A stretch of 7,926 nt of DNA, taken from the NCBI GenBank assembly GCA_028712845.1, contig JAQTPO010000091.1, positions 1 to 7,926 of the forward strand, written 5' to 3'. The DNA comes from Dehalococcoidales bacterium. GTDB taxonomy: Bacteria > Chloroflexota > Dehalococcoidia > Dehalococcoidales > Fen-1064. The notes below the pieces were generated by a model. The model saw only the letters and a program-made list of their open reading frames with translations. It was not told the origin of the DNA and made no database searches. Below are positions 1-6,899 of the stretch, piece by piece (within the stretch, counting starts at the first letter, position 1; each line of letters starts with the position of its first letter). Both the position numbers and the translations under genes were made by a program.

Positions 1-1233
1 GAAGCATATGACAACCCGTACTGGCAAGAAAGGAGTCGTACCTGTCTTAGCTGTGGTTCCTGTGTGATGGTATGTCCTACCTGTTTTTGTTTTGATGTTC
101 AGGACGATGTAGCTCTCAATTTAAAGAATGGTGAACGTATCCGTCAATGGGACGGTTGTATGCTGGCGGACTTTGCCAGGGTGGCAGGCGGTGAGAACTT
201 TCGGCACGATAAAACCAGCCGGTTCCATCACAGAATTTACCGTAAAGGTAAATATGTTCTGGAGAGATATGGCAGGATGGGGTGTGTCGGTTGCGGGCGT
301 TGCAGTATTGCCTGTCTGGCGGAAATTGCCAGCCCGTTAGAAGCTTTCAATGCTATCGCTGAAGCTGTCAAAGAAAAACAAGCGGCAGCAAGAGCATCTG
401 AAGAAGTTTGGTCTGACAAAGAACTATATAAACCTATGGAAGCGGAATTGGTAAGGGTGGAATCACTGGCGGCAAAAGAAAAGGTATTCGAAATTAAACT
501 TAAGAATGGCAAAGAGTTGGGACAGAAACCCGGACAATTCGTGGAATTATCCTTGTTCGGCCTTGGGGAAGCACCATTTGGGGTAGCTTCCTCACCAACA
601 CGTAAAGGCACCTTTGAAATTGCTATCCGTAACGTTGGTAGTCTGACGGGTGTCAGTCATAACCTGAAAAAAGGTGATATGTTGGGTATCCGGGGGCCAT
701 TTGGTAATGGCTTCCCTCTGAAGCAATTCGAAGGTAAAGACCTGCTGTTGATTGCTGGCGGTACAGGTATCTTCCCGATGCGGTCATTAATTCAATACGT
801 GCAGGATAACAGAAAGCAGTATGGTAAGGTGACTATACTCTACGGAGCACGTGGCCCCGGAGAGAGATTATTCGTTGATGACCTTGCTGCCTGGAAGAAA
901 AGCGCTGATGTTGATTTCCAGGAGACCGTTGACCGTGGTGATGCCAACTGGACCGGTAATGTGGGTGTAATTACCACATTGATTCCTAAAGTCCAGCTTG
1001 AACCCAAGAAAACGGTGGCGGTTGTCGTAGGTCCCCCGATTATGTACAGGTTTGTCATTGTGGAGTTAAAGAAGCGTGATATCGCAGATGAAAATATTAT
1101 TTTATCTCTGGAACGCCGGATGAAGTGTGGTGTAGGCAAGTGCGGACATTGCCAGATTAATGGCGTGTATGTCTGCCAGGAAGGTCCTGTGTTCTCTCTT
1201 GCTCAATTGAGAAATTTGAAGGAGGCAGTGTGA
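1..1233 (+). CDS. Group 3b [NiFe] hydrogenase (sulfhydrogenase) beta-gamma fusion subunit, 5' end missing
   Basis: This is the electron-transfer arm of a soluble NAD(P)-linked hydrogenase, carrying electrons between NAD(P)H and the NiFe centre. The frame is open from base 1, so the start lies upstream and 410 residues are visible (codon 1 = base 1). Residues 15-105 match the end of the beta subunit: a first 4Fe-4S motif (C15, C18, C21, C25-P), the family stretches around VAGGENFR, and a second motif (C95, C98, C101, C105). A charged, Ala/Glu/Lys-rich linker follows at about 120-143. From about 146 the gamma subunit begins: FAD-binding barrel with APFGVASSPTRKG (about 191-203), nucleotide-binding AGGTG (252-256) and 2Fe-2S cysteines C376, C381, C384, C392. 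In characterised archaeal sulfhydrogenases beta and gamma are separate proteins; here no stop or good ribosome site separates them. It overlaps the small-subunit gene by one base. A GTG at base 64 is not the start because it lies inside the first Cys motif. Confidence 0.9.
   Translation, partial: EAYDNPYWQERSRTCLSCGSCVMVCPTCFCFDVQDDVALNLKNGERIRQWDGCMLADFARVAGGENFRHDKTSRFHHRIYRKGKYVLERYGRMGCVGCGRCSIACLAEIASPLEAFNAIAEAVKEKQAAARASEEVWSDKELYKPMEAELVRVESLAAKEKVFEIKLKNGKELGQKPGQFVELSLFGLGEAPFGVASSPTRKGTFEIAIRNVGSLTGVSHNLKKGDMLGIRGPFGNGFPLKQFEGKDLLLIAGGTGIFPMRSLIQYVQDNRKQYGKVTILYGARGPGERLFVDDLAAWKKSADVDFQETVDRGDANWTGNVGVITTLIPKVQLEPKKTVAVVVGPPIMYRFVIVELKKRDIADENIILSLERRMKCGVGKCGHCQINGVYVCQEGPVFSLAQLRNLKEAV
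1219..1225 (+). promoter_or_regulatory. Ribosome binding site deciding the small-subunit start
   Basis: A perfect AAGGAGG lies 7 bases before ATG 1233 but only 4 before the in-frame GTG at 1230. The normal spacing favours ATG 1233. That start overlaps the TGA of the preceding gene as TGATG, suggesting translational coupling. Confidence 0.8.
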
Positions 1234-1973
1234 TGAAACCAAAGATAGCGTTTTTTGACTTTACCAGTTGCGAAGGCTGTCAGTTAGAAGTGCTTAATCT
1301 TGTCGGCGAAGAGCTACTGGACTTGTTGAGCGCTGTAGAAATTGTCAATTTCCGCGAGGCAAGAACGAACCAGAGTGATAATTATGATATCGCCTTTATC
1401 GAAGGCAGTATCAGCCGTGATTCTGAGATTCCGCGGATTCAGAAGATACGTGAACAGGCTAAGATTGTTGTTGCTCTGGGTGCTTGTGCCAGCATCGGTG
1501 GTGTAAATTGCCTGAAGAATCACCTGCCGATGGATGAAGTGCTGCGTATGGTTTACGGAGATTCAGCAAAATATTACGATACCATCCCGGCACGGCCAAT
1601 CAATGCGGTTATCCCGGTTGATTATTATGTGAGAGGCTGTCCTGTATCGACCGCTGAGTTCATCAAGGTGACCAAAGCGCTGTTACTGGGTAAAAAACCG
1701 GATATACCCGGTTACCCTGTTTGCACCGAGTGCAAGATGGCAGGCAATGTCTGCGTCTTTGAGCTGGGCAAGACCTGCCTGGGTCCTGTAACAAGAGCCG
1801 GTTGTGGCGCTATCTGCATTACCAGCGGACGTCACTGCTGGGGATGTCGCGGTTTGGTGGATGACCCCAATGTAGATTCAGAAAAAGAAATCTTGAAGAA
1901 ATATGGATTGACGGTTGAACAGGCGATGGATAAATTCAAGATTTATAACACGTACTCGGAGGTGAAGAAATGA
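1233..1973 (+). CDS. [NiFe] hydrogenase small (delta) subunit
   Basis: This is the small subunit of the hydrogenase. It holds the iron-sulfur relay that takes electrons from the NiFe site to the diaphorase subunit; it is cytoplasmic, with no twin-arginine signal. It is 246 residues, normal for group 3 small subunits. The proximal-cluster ligands fit C13 and C16 (TSCEGCQ), C85 (LGACASIGG) and C136 (VRGCPVS). The C-terminal half has eight more cysteines (164, 167, 174, 182, 191, 195, 202, 205), enough for two further clusters as in HydD/MvhG-type proteins. ATG 1233 is preferred over GTG 1230 because of ribosome-site spacing. The gene overlaps its upstream neighbour by one base (TGATG) and its downstream neighbour by four (ATGA), so the subunits are probably made in a coupled way. 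The family is clear; 3b versus another group 3 subtype rests mainly on the neighbours. Confidence 0.93.
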   Translation: MKPKIAFFDFTSCEGCQLEVLNLVGEELLDLLSAVEIVNFREARTNQSDNYDIAFIEGSISRDSEIPRIQKIREQAKIVVALGACASIGGVNCLKNHLPMDEVLRMVYGDSAKYYDTIPARPINAVIPVDYYVRGCPVSTAEFIKVTKALLLGKKPDIPGYPVCTECKMAGNVCVFELGKTCLGPVTRAGCGAICITSGRHCWGCRGLVDDPNVDSEKEILKKYGLTVEQAMDKFKIYNTYSEVKK

Positions 1974-3256
1974 CGCAGGTTAATGTCAATGTCCACTATG
2001 TGACCCGTGTGGAAGGACACGGTAATCTGATACTAAATGCCAAAGATGGCAAAATCGAGAAATTACTGTGGGAAGTGCCGGAATCGCCACGCTTCTTCGA
2101 GGCGATGCTGGTCGGGAGGCACTATGATGATGTTCATCACATTGCCTCCAGAATTTGCGGTATCTGCTCAATAGCTCATACCACCGCCTCTATTCAGGCG
2201 ACGGAAGCCGCTTTCGGTATTCAGCCTTCCGAACAGACGATTCTTCTGCGGAAATTGCTCTACTATGCAGAGATACTGGAAAGTCATGTGCTTCATGCTT
2301 TAATGCTGGCTGTCCCTGATTTTCTGGATGTTGATAGCGTAATTCCGCTGGCTGACACTCACCGAGATGTCGTGGTGCTGGTACTGCGGCTCAAGAGATT
2401 AGCCTACAATTTGGCAGAGGCACTGGCGGGGAGAAAGACCCATCCATTGACTTGCCAGGTGGGTAGTTTCGCGAAACTACCTGATTTGAATGAGTTGAAA
2501 GCTCTCAGGAAGAGACTGGTAGATGCTTATGCCGACCTTGATATCGTACTGGGACTTTTCCAGACATTAAAGGTTCCGGATTTTGTCCGTGAGACCGAGT
2601 ATATTGCCCTCAAAGACCCTAAAGAATATGCCTTTATCAGCGGGAAAATTGCTTCGTCGGATGCCCCTGCAGTTTCCGTTAATGATTATCTCAATGTAAC
2701 TAATGAATTTTGCGTACCGCATTCCACTGCCAAATATACGAAGAATAAGCGGGATGCCTATATGGTGGGTGCACTGGCCCGCTTCAACCTTAATTTCAAA
2801 CAGCTTACCCCGAAAGCCCAAAAGGTTGCTAAAGAACTGGGTATTAACGCACCGTGTCACAATCCCTATATGATTACGGTTGCCCAACTGGTTGAGATTT
2901 TCCACGCTTTTGATGACAGTATCAGTATTATCGACAAGATAATGGATAAAGGACTCAAGGAAGAAAATACCAAGGTTACACCGCGGGCAGGCAGGGGTAT
3001 CAGTGCCGTTGAAGCGCCGCGCGGCATCTTATTCCACGATTATACCTATGATAAGAACGGCATCATCACCGAGGCGAATTGTATTATCCCTACCAATCAG
3101 AACCACAATAATATACAGAAAGACCTGGAAGCTCTAATACCCAAGATTCTGGGCAAATCCGAAGATGAAATACGGTTGATGATGGAGATGCTGGTCAGAG
3201 CTTACGACCCCTGTATTTCCTGTTCGACGCATTCATTGAACGTGGTCTTCAAGTAA
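1970..3256 (+). CDS. [NiFe] hydrogenase large (alpha) catalytic subunit, group 3b type
   Basis: This subunit carries the NiFe(CN)2CO active site that oxidises or produces H2. The 428 residues match archaeal sulfhydrogenase alpha subunits in length. The N-terminal NiFe motif is RICGICSIAH (C63, C66). The C-terminal motif is DPCISCSTH (C415, C418, H421). All four metal-binding cysteines are present. Seven residues follow H421; in this family such a tail is removed by a maturation endopeptidase after nickel insertion, so the protein is expected to be processed, but no protease gene lies in this window. The N-terminal RVEGHG motif is also present. GGAGGTGA at 1958-1965 sits just before ATG 1970, which overlaps the previous stop (ATGA). 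The gene ends 32 bases before a strong hairpin, so it is the last gene of the operon. No missing catalytic residue is seen. Confidence 0.95.
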   Translation: MTQVNVNVHYVTRVEGHGNLILNAKDGKIEKLLWEVPESPRFFEAMLVGRHYDDVHHIASRICGICSIAHTTASIQATEAAFGIQPSEQTILLRKLLYYAEILESHVLHALMLAVPDFLDVDSVIPLADTHRDVVVLVLRLKRLAYNLAEALAGRKTHPLTCQVGSFAKLPDLNELKALRKRLVDAYADLDIVLGLFQTLKVPDFVRETEYIALKDPKEYAFISGKIASSDAPAVSVNDYLNVTNEFCVPHSTAKYTKNKRDAYMVGALARFNLNFKQLTPKAQKVAKELGINAPCHNPYMITVAQLVEIFHAFDDSISIIDKIMDKGLKEENTKVTPRAGRGISAVEAPRGILFHDYTYDKNGIITEANCIIPTNQNHNNIQKDLEALIPKILGKSEDEIRLMMEMLVRAYDPCISCSTHSLNVVFK

Positions 3257-3288
3257 ATTACGTATCCAAGTATATTAAGTCAGACAAA

Positions 3289-3324
3289 ATAAAGAGGGCA
3301 AGGAGTATTCCTTGCCCTCTTTAT
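3289..3324. terminator. Bidirectional rho-independent terminator between convergent operons
   Basis: Bases 3289-3304 and 3309-3324 form a perfect 16-bp inverted repeat with a 4-base GTAT loop. The core is GC-rich (GAGGGCAAGGA) and the outer stem is A/T-rich. On the minus strand the stem is followed by a T-rich run (TTTATTTTG). On the plus strand the T-run is mostly within the stem (CTCTTTAT). It lies after the hydrogenase large subunit and after the minus-strand ferredoxin stop at 3348, so it probably ends both transcripts. Confidence 0.9.
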
Positions 3325-3347
3325 GCGTTTAAGTAATTGTATTAAGC

Positions 3348-3660
3348 TTACGAAAGCTCAGCCGCAGCCGCACTCCGGTCAGGGATATGCTCTGGTGGCC
3401 GTACCAGTTTTAACTTACGGGCTCTGGCTGGACAGGCTATTACACAGAGTCCACAGCCAACGCAATCTTCCGGCTCGCAATAAGAACGCTCGTTGCTAAA
3501 TTCCGGATACTTTTGCATTTTGCCAGTATGCGCGGGATTATCTCGGATTTCTCTTCCTTGAGTTTTCCCGCCAGTTCTTTATGACGGGGTCAATTTTTTC
3601 TTTCAGAAATTCCTGAACTCTGTTTTCACCTTTAGCCATGTGTATCCATCTTGTTTCCAT
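3348..3660 (-). pseudogene. Small 4Fe-4S ferredoxin, coding frame interrupted by a single-base shift
   Basis: No single frame spans this stretch, but two minus-strand frames join into one sensible protein. The upstream frame starts at ATG 3639 (or in-frame ATG 3660), gives MAKGENRVQEFLKEK... and stops at 3538-3540 after 33 codons from 3639. The second frame is open from 3578 to the stop at 3348-3350. It contains IRDNPAHTGKMQKYPEF, then a full 4Fe-4S motif CVGCGLCVIACP at 3429-3464 (four cysteines plus Pro), and ends in ...AELS. Dropping one base, for example from the four-A run at 3563-3566, joins them into about 96 or 103 residues reading ...KNWRETQGREIRDN... across the join. The role would be low-potential electron transfer. 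It follows the acyl-CoA dehydrogenase by 28-49 bases on the same strand, so it may serve that enzyme. Assembly error, true decay and frameshifting cannot be told apart here. No good ribosome site precedes ATG 3518, so separate translation of the Cys-rich half is unlikely. Confidence 0.75.
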
Positions 3661-3688
3661 TATTGCACAAACGTGACTGAAGTATAAG

Positions 3689-5224
3689 TTAGAATATGTC
3701 CTTTTTATTAACCCATGAAGGGAAGTAACGGTAGTATTCAGGAGAATGTGTTGATGACAATCCGGTGAGAGTAATCCTAGCCATTAAGACTGTCCCACGC
3801 TTGTCACGATACAGATTGGCAGCGCCTGTCTTCTCTAATGCCAGCAGATAGTTACCCAGGTCGGTATCACTTATCTCCAATTCCTCTTTGAGGTCATCCA
3901 TTGTCATATGAAGTCCGGGGTTGATGCGGTAGTTCTCTGCCAAAACTGCCTGAACATCTTTCTCGCTGGAAGCTTTTATCCTCGGAAGTGATTTATTAGC
4001 GGGCATCGGCACTTTGAGGTTCGGGTCTATCACTCTTCTCGGTGCTTTCAAGTCATCCCTCAGTTCCTTTGTCCCCATGCGGTAGATGAGCAGTCTCAAA
4101 ACTTCACTGGTACCGGCGGCGATTTGCCCGACTTTGGCATCTCTCATTATTCTTTCGACGGGATAGAAACGCATGGCGCCGTTGCCACCCATTACCTGAA
4201 TCGCCTCTGATGCAATCCACATCCCCTCATCGGTGGTAAACATCTTGGATATGGCGGCTTCGATGGGGACGTCAATGCCGAGGTCACAGCAGTAAGCGGC
4301 GTAATAAGTCATCAGTCTTGCCATTTTCAGCTTCCAAATCATATCCGCCATCTTAAACTGATTGGTGGCAATATCACCAATCGGGGCATTGAATTGAACG
4401 CGGCGATTCATATGTTGATTTGCGTATCTGATTGCCTCTCGAATAATCCCCAGTGACGGCGCGGCGTTCAAAATTCTTTCCACATTAAGTCCGCTCATCA
4501 TAATGCGCCAGCCGTCACCTTCTTCGCCGAGACGGTTAGCCGCAGGCACCTTACAATTATCGAAGCTCAAATAGCCGTTATAACCGCCATCATACGACAT
4601 GATTTCATTGATTTTCTCGACAGAGAAACCGGGCATTCCCTTCTCGATAACGATGGCTGTTAGATGACGATATTTCGCGCGGTCTGCCGGGTCCTCACTG
4701 GTTTTTACATAGGTCATATAAACGTCAGCCGCTGCCATATTAGTCTGGAATCTTTTTTTACCATTGATAATGTAGTGGTCGCCATCACGTTTTGCTAATG
4801 TCTCGATTGCCGCTATATCTGAGCCGGCATAAGGTTCGGTCATGGTAATAGCGCCCATTTTCTGCCCTTTGGCAATCGGCGGTAGTAATCGTTGTCGCTG
4901 TTCCTCTGTGCCATCATGCAGAATCTGGTGAACGCCGCCAAACATCGTGGGGCCCAGCGGTAACGATAATTCGCCGCCACGTGCCGCTTCTTCAAGAATG
5001 ATAGCGGCGCCGGTAACACCCCACTCCTCCGCTCTGCCGCCGTATTTTGCCGGTATTTGAGCTCCGAACCAGCCCTGCTCTGCCATTACTTTCACTGCAT
5101 CCCAGGGGTATTCCTTTTTCCACGCATCCCTTTCTGCCATCGGAATCAGGATTTCATCCGCAACCTTCTTCGCGTCTTTTGCCAGTTTCTTTTGTGCTTC
5201 GTTCCACCAAGGATAAGCGTCCAT
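3689..5224 (-). CDS. Acyl-CoA dehydrogenase with a C-terminal winged-helix-like extension
   Basis: This is a cytoplasmic FAD enzyme that forms the alpha,beta double bond in an acyl-CoA. Residues 1 to about 388 are the normal fold. MTEPYAGSD (128-136) is the family signature near the flavin, GLNVER lies at 245-250, and VMGGNGAMRFYPVERIMRDAK spans 344-364. At the medium-chain catalytic Glu position (YEGTS in that family) this protein has IAAGTSEV, so A370 replaces it. E249 lies where isovaleryl- and long-chain enzymes keep their base, pointing to a branched- or long-chain substrate class. The protein has 511 residues against about 380 for the family. The extra 390-511 includes a stretch (about 420-488) with predicted helix-helix-helix-hairpin pattern like a winged helix, then an aromatic tail (EYYRYFPSW). 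AAGGAG at 5231-5236 sits 6 bases before ATG 5224. The gene is first in its transcript, under a promoter with an overlapping palindrome, and the ferredoxin gene follows. Confidence 0.93.
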   Translation of the reverse strand: MDAYPWWNEAQKKLAKDAKKVADEILIPMAERDAWKKEYPWDAVKVMAEQGWFGAQIPAKYGGRAEEWGVTGAAIILEEAARGGELSLPLGPTMFGGVHQILHDGTEEQRQRLLPPIAKGQKMGAITMTEPYAGSDIAAIETLAKRDGDHYIINGKKRFQTNMAAADVYMTYVKTSEDPADRAKYRHLTAIVIEKGMPGFSVEKINEIMSYDGGYNGYLSFDNCKVPAANRLGEEGDGWRIMMSGLNVERILNAAPSLGIIREAIRYANQHMNRRVQFNAPIGDIATNQFKMADMIWKLKMARLMTYYAAYCCDLGIDVPIEAAISKMFTTDEGMWIASEAIQVMGGNGAMRFYPVERIMRDAKVGQIAAGTSEVLRLLIYRMGTKELRDDLKAPRRVIDPNLKVPMPANKSLPRIKASSEKDVQAVLAENYRINPGLHMTMDDLKEELEISDTDLGNYLLALEKTGAANLYRDKRGTVLMARITLTGLSSTHSPEYYRYFPSWVNKKDIF

Positions 5225-5254
5225 ATTTGTCTCCTTCTCAAATTTTTGTATTTT

Positions 5255-5271
5255 GGATTATGTGATAATCC
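5255..5271. promoter_or_regulatory. Palindromic operator over the acyl-CoA dehydrogenase promoter
   Basis: GGATTAT-GTG-ATAATCC is a perfect 7-bp inverted repeat with a 3-base centre. It overlaps the proposed -10 box (5268-5273) and covers the expected transcription start, the usual placement for repression. The regulator is not in this window. A TetR-, GntR- or MarR-type dimer is possible but unproven. Confidence 0.6.
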
Positions 5272-5297
5272 TAACAAGACTTGGCTTTCCGTGTCAA
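5268..5297 (-). promoter_or_regulatory. Sigma70-like promoter for the acyl-CoA dehydrogenase-ferredoxin transcript
   Basis: On the minus strand a perfect TTGACA (5292-5297) is followed after 18 bases by TAGGAT (5268-5273), a 4/6 match to TATAAT with the key first, second and last bases. It lies in the 111-base gap between the phosphodiesterase stop and the dehydrogenase ATG, with the ribosome site downstream. Placement is convincing; the match is moderate. Confidence 0.55.
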
Positions 5298-5335
5298 AAT
5301 TACGCTAAATGCCGTCAAAAGTCTGACCTTCGTGT

Positions 5336-6010
5336 TCATTTACTGAGTTCTTGCGTTAGGATGTCAGGGGAATCGGTGATAATTCCATCTACTCCCCATT
5401 TTATAGCCGTACGGAAGTCTTGAGCGCTATTACAGTCCCATAGAATGGTAGAGACGCCATGAGAGTGCAGTATGTTTATTAAATCTGCGTTAGCAAAAGG
5501 AAACTGGGGCAACATAATCCGGGCTCTGGTTAATTCAATGATTTTGAGCGGGTCGTTAGTAGCAAAACCGGTCAAAATACCGCGTGGAATATGCGGCGCA
5601 AAATCTGCCAAATCATTAATCAGGTGAGGGTAGAAGGACGTGAGAAAAAGTTCGGAGGTTTTCATTTTAGCATTAACGATTTCTAAAAAGAGGTCCAGGG
5701 AATGCACCAGTTTAAGCTCCAGCATAACTCGAATATGGTTATGACACATGTCCAGAGTCTCTTCCAGCATGGGGATGTGGTAGTGCTCAGATATTTTCAC
5801 GTTTCGTATTTCTTGCAAAGACATTTCAGTAATTATTCTGCCGCCAAGCTCACTATCATGGAAAATCACAAAGTGGTGGTCGGCTGTCTCATGGACATCG
5901 CATTCAATACCGTCAACACCCAGCCTGATTGCGGCATAGAAGGCTTCCAGCGTGTTATCCGGGAATTCCTTTGTAAATCCGCGGTGGGCGATATTCAATG
6001 TTTTCTGCAT
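5336..6010 (-). CDS. Glycerophosphodiester phosphodiesterase (GDPD family), cytoplasmic
   Basis: The expected reaction is cleavage of a glycerophosphodiester to glycerol-3-phosphate plus an alcohol. At 224 residues it is close to the usual 230-250 for cytoplasmic UgpQ-type enzymes. The active-site pattern is intact: HRG at 9-11 with H9, the DNTLEAF stretch (18-24), ECD at 36-38 supplying the metal-binding acids E36 and D38, HD at 51-52 with H51, and LELK at 97-100. The C-terminal GVDGIITDSPD (about residues 206-216) is the usual barrel-closing strand. There is no signal peptide, so it acts on internal substrates. A GAGGAAA (6016-6022) precedes ATG 6010, and the gene follows the degenerate patatin stop by 13 bases, so it is probably cotranscribed with it. 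With a lipase upstream, deacylated phospholipid headgroup esters are a plausible substrate (inference). Substrate range cannot be read from sequence. Confidence 0.92.
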   Translation of the reverse strand: MQKTLNIAHRGFTKEFPDNTLEAFYAAIRLGVDGIECDVHETADHHFVIFHDSELGGRIITEMSLQEIRNVKISEHYHIPMLEETLDMCHNHIRVMLELKLVHSLDLFLEIVNAKMKTSELFLTSFYPHLINDLADFAPHIPRGILTGFATNDPLKIIELTRARIMLPQFPFANADLINILHSHGVSTILWDCNSAQDFRTAIKWGVDGIITDSPDILTQELSK

Positions 6011-6023
6011 ATAAGTTTCCTCA

Positions 6024-6899
6024 TTAGCTCATCTGTTTTATTCGTGGCAAGACAACAGATTCGAGTAGCTTATCAGTCTCATTACGTGCCTGAGCCACCA
6101 TCTGTAGTATCTGGCGGTAATTACCCCAGCGGAACCGTTTCAGACTTTCAAGAGAAAGTAGATAATCGGTTTTTACCAGTAAATTTTGTTTAATGGCTTT
6201 ATTGCGAATGTCATCAGTGAGTGATACGATCTCAAGCATGGAGCGCAACTTACGATTGGAAAAGATGCTGGGGATATCTATCGCCATAACCGGGGCATCT
6301 TTTTTACCGATGCTTTCCAGCGGCAGTTCGCAGTAGAGGGTACTGCTGACCAGTTCGGAATTATTCATCGATATCGGCGGGAAAAGCCCCGGAAAAGCAA
6401 TGCTTGCCTTCATACTGTCAGTGAGTTTGCCTTCCTTCAATAAAACCTCTTTGCCTTTCTTAAGGTCTATGGCAGATACTGCTAGAGGTACTCTAAGGTC
6501 GGAGAAGCTATGGGTTCCAAAAAAACCGGCAATTTGCGGCTCTATCAGCTTCCATGATAGAGCGCTAACTTGTTTTAGATTGGCATTACAGTACAATCTC
6601 TCCCGTAAAAAGTAGGCAAAGCTATCTAACACACGCCGTTGCGGACTTTGCAGGAAGTCGGAAAGCTGTTCCAGTCCCCACAGGGAACGGCTGTTTTCCG
6701 CAAAAAAGCGGGTGAATGCATTGGGGAGGACACCCATATCTTTACCCAGCGCATATTGTCCGGCAACCAGCGAACTGATACCTGCGGCGACAATCTTTTT
6801 AATTTTGATGCCGTGTTCGTCAAGGGATTGGAGTATGCCAATACTGGCTACTCCTTTCACCCCCATCCCGCCCAGTACCAGCGTAATTGGCTCAGACAT
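6024..6899 (-). CDS. Patatin-like protein lacking canonical catalytic residues (probable pseudoenzyme)
   Basis: The fold is patatin-like (291 residues). The oxyanion loop GGMGVKG is at 10-16, the nucleophile-elbow region AAGISSLVAG is at 38-47, and SIAFPGLFPP (166-175) marks the family core. It departs from active members at two key points. The elbow reads GISSL (40-44) instead of GxSxG; Ser42 remains but the last Gly is Leu. Where active members have a DG catalytic motif, this reads VSST (184-187), so the catalytic Asp is absent. Canonical Ser-Asp lipase chemistry is therefore unlikely. It may be a binding, regulatory or partner subunit for the upstream patatin. It overlaps that gene by 8 bases and has GGAGAAGG just before ATG 6899, suggesting coupled synthesis and a tandem duplication origin. 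The reading frame is intact, so this is divergence rather than a broken gene. Confidence 0.88.
   Translation of the reverse strand: MSEPITLVLGGMGVKGVASIGILQSLDEHGIKIKKIVAAGISSLVAGQYALGKDMGVLPNAFTRFFAENSRSLWGLEQLSDFLQSPQRRVLDSFAYFLRERLYCNANLKQVSALSWKLIEPQIAGFFGTHSFSDLRVPLAVSAIDLKKGKEVLLKEGKLTDSMKASIAFPGLFPPISMNNSELVSSTLYCELPLESIGKKDAPVMAIDIPSIFSNRKLRSMLEIVSLTDDIRNKAIKQNLLVKTDYLLSLESLKRFRWGNYRQILQMVAQARNETDKLLESVVLPRIKQMS

Noticed and set aside
64..1233. GTG at base 64 as the true start of the first gene
   Set aside because: The frame is open from base 1, and the first 4Fe-4S motif (C15, C18, C21, C25) spans base 64, so the real start lies upstream of the window.
3348..3518. Independent 56-residue ferredoxin starting at ATG 3518
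   Set aside because: The open frame and sensible sequence continue upstream to 3578, and no ribosome site precedes ATG 3518; a joined longer protein explains the region better.
3562..3570. GGGAAAAC on the minus strand as a programmed -1 frameshift site in the ferredoxin
   Set aside because: The heptamer is out of phase with the upstream frame (reads cgg-gaa-aac) and the shift needed is +1, not -1.
5047..5308. Plus-strand frames over the start of the acyl-CoA dehydrogenase
   Set aside because: They lie opposite a well-supported gene start with a strong ribosome site, and have no motif or ribosome site of their own.
5702..6193. 163-residue plus-strand frame opposite the phosphodiesterase and second patatin
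   Set aside because: Both minus-strand genes have conserved active-site motifs; the plus frame has no recognisable domain and crosses the boundary between two genes.
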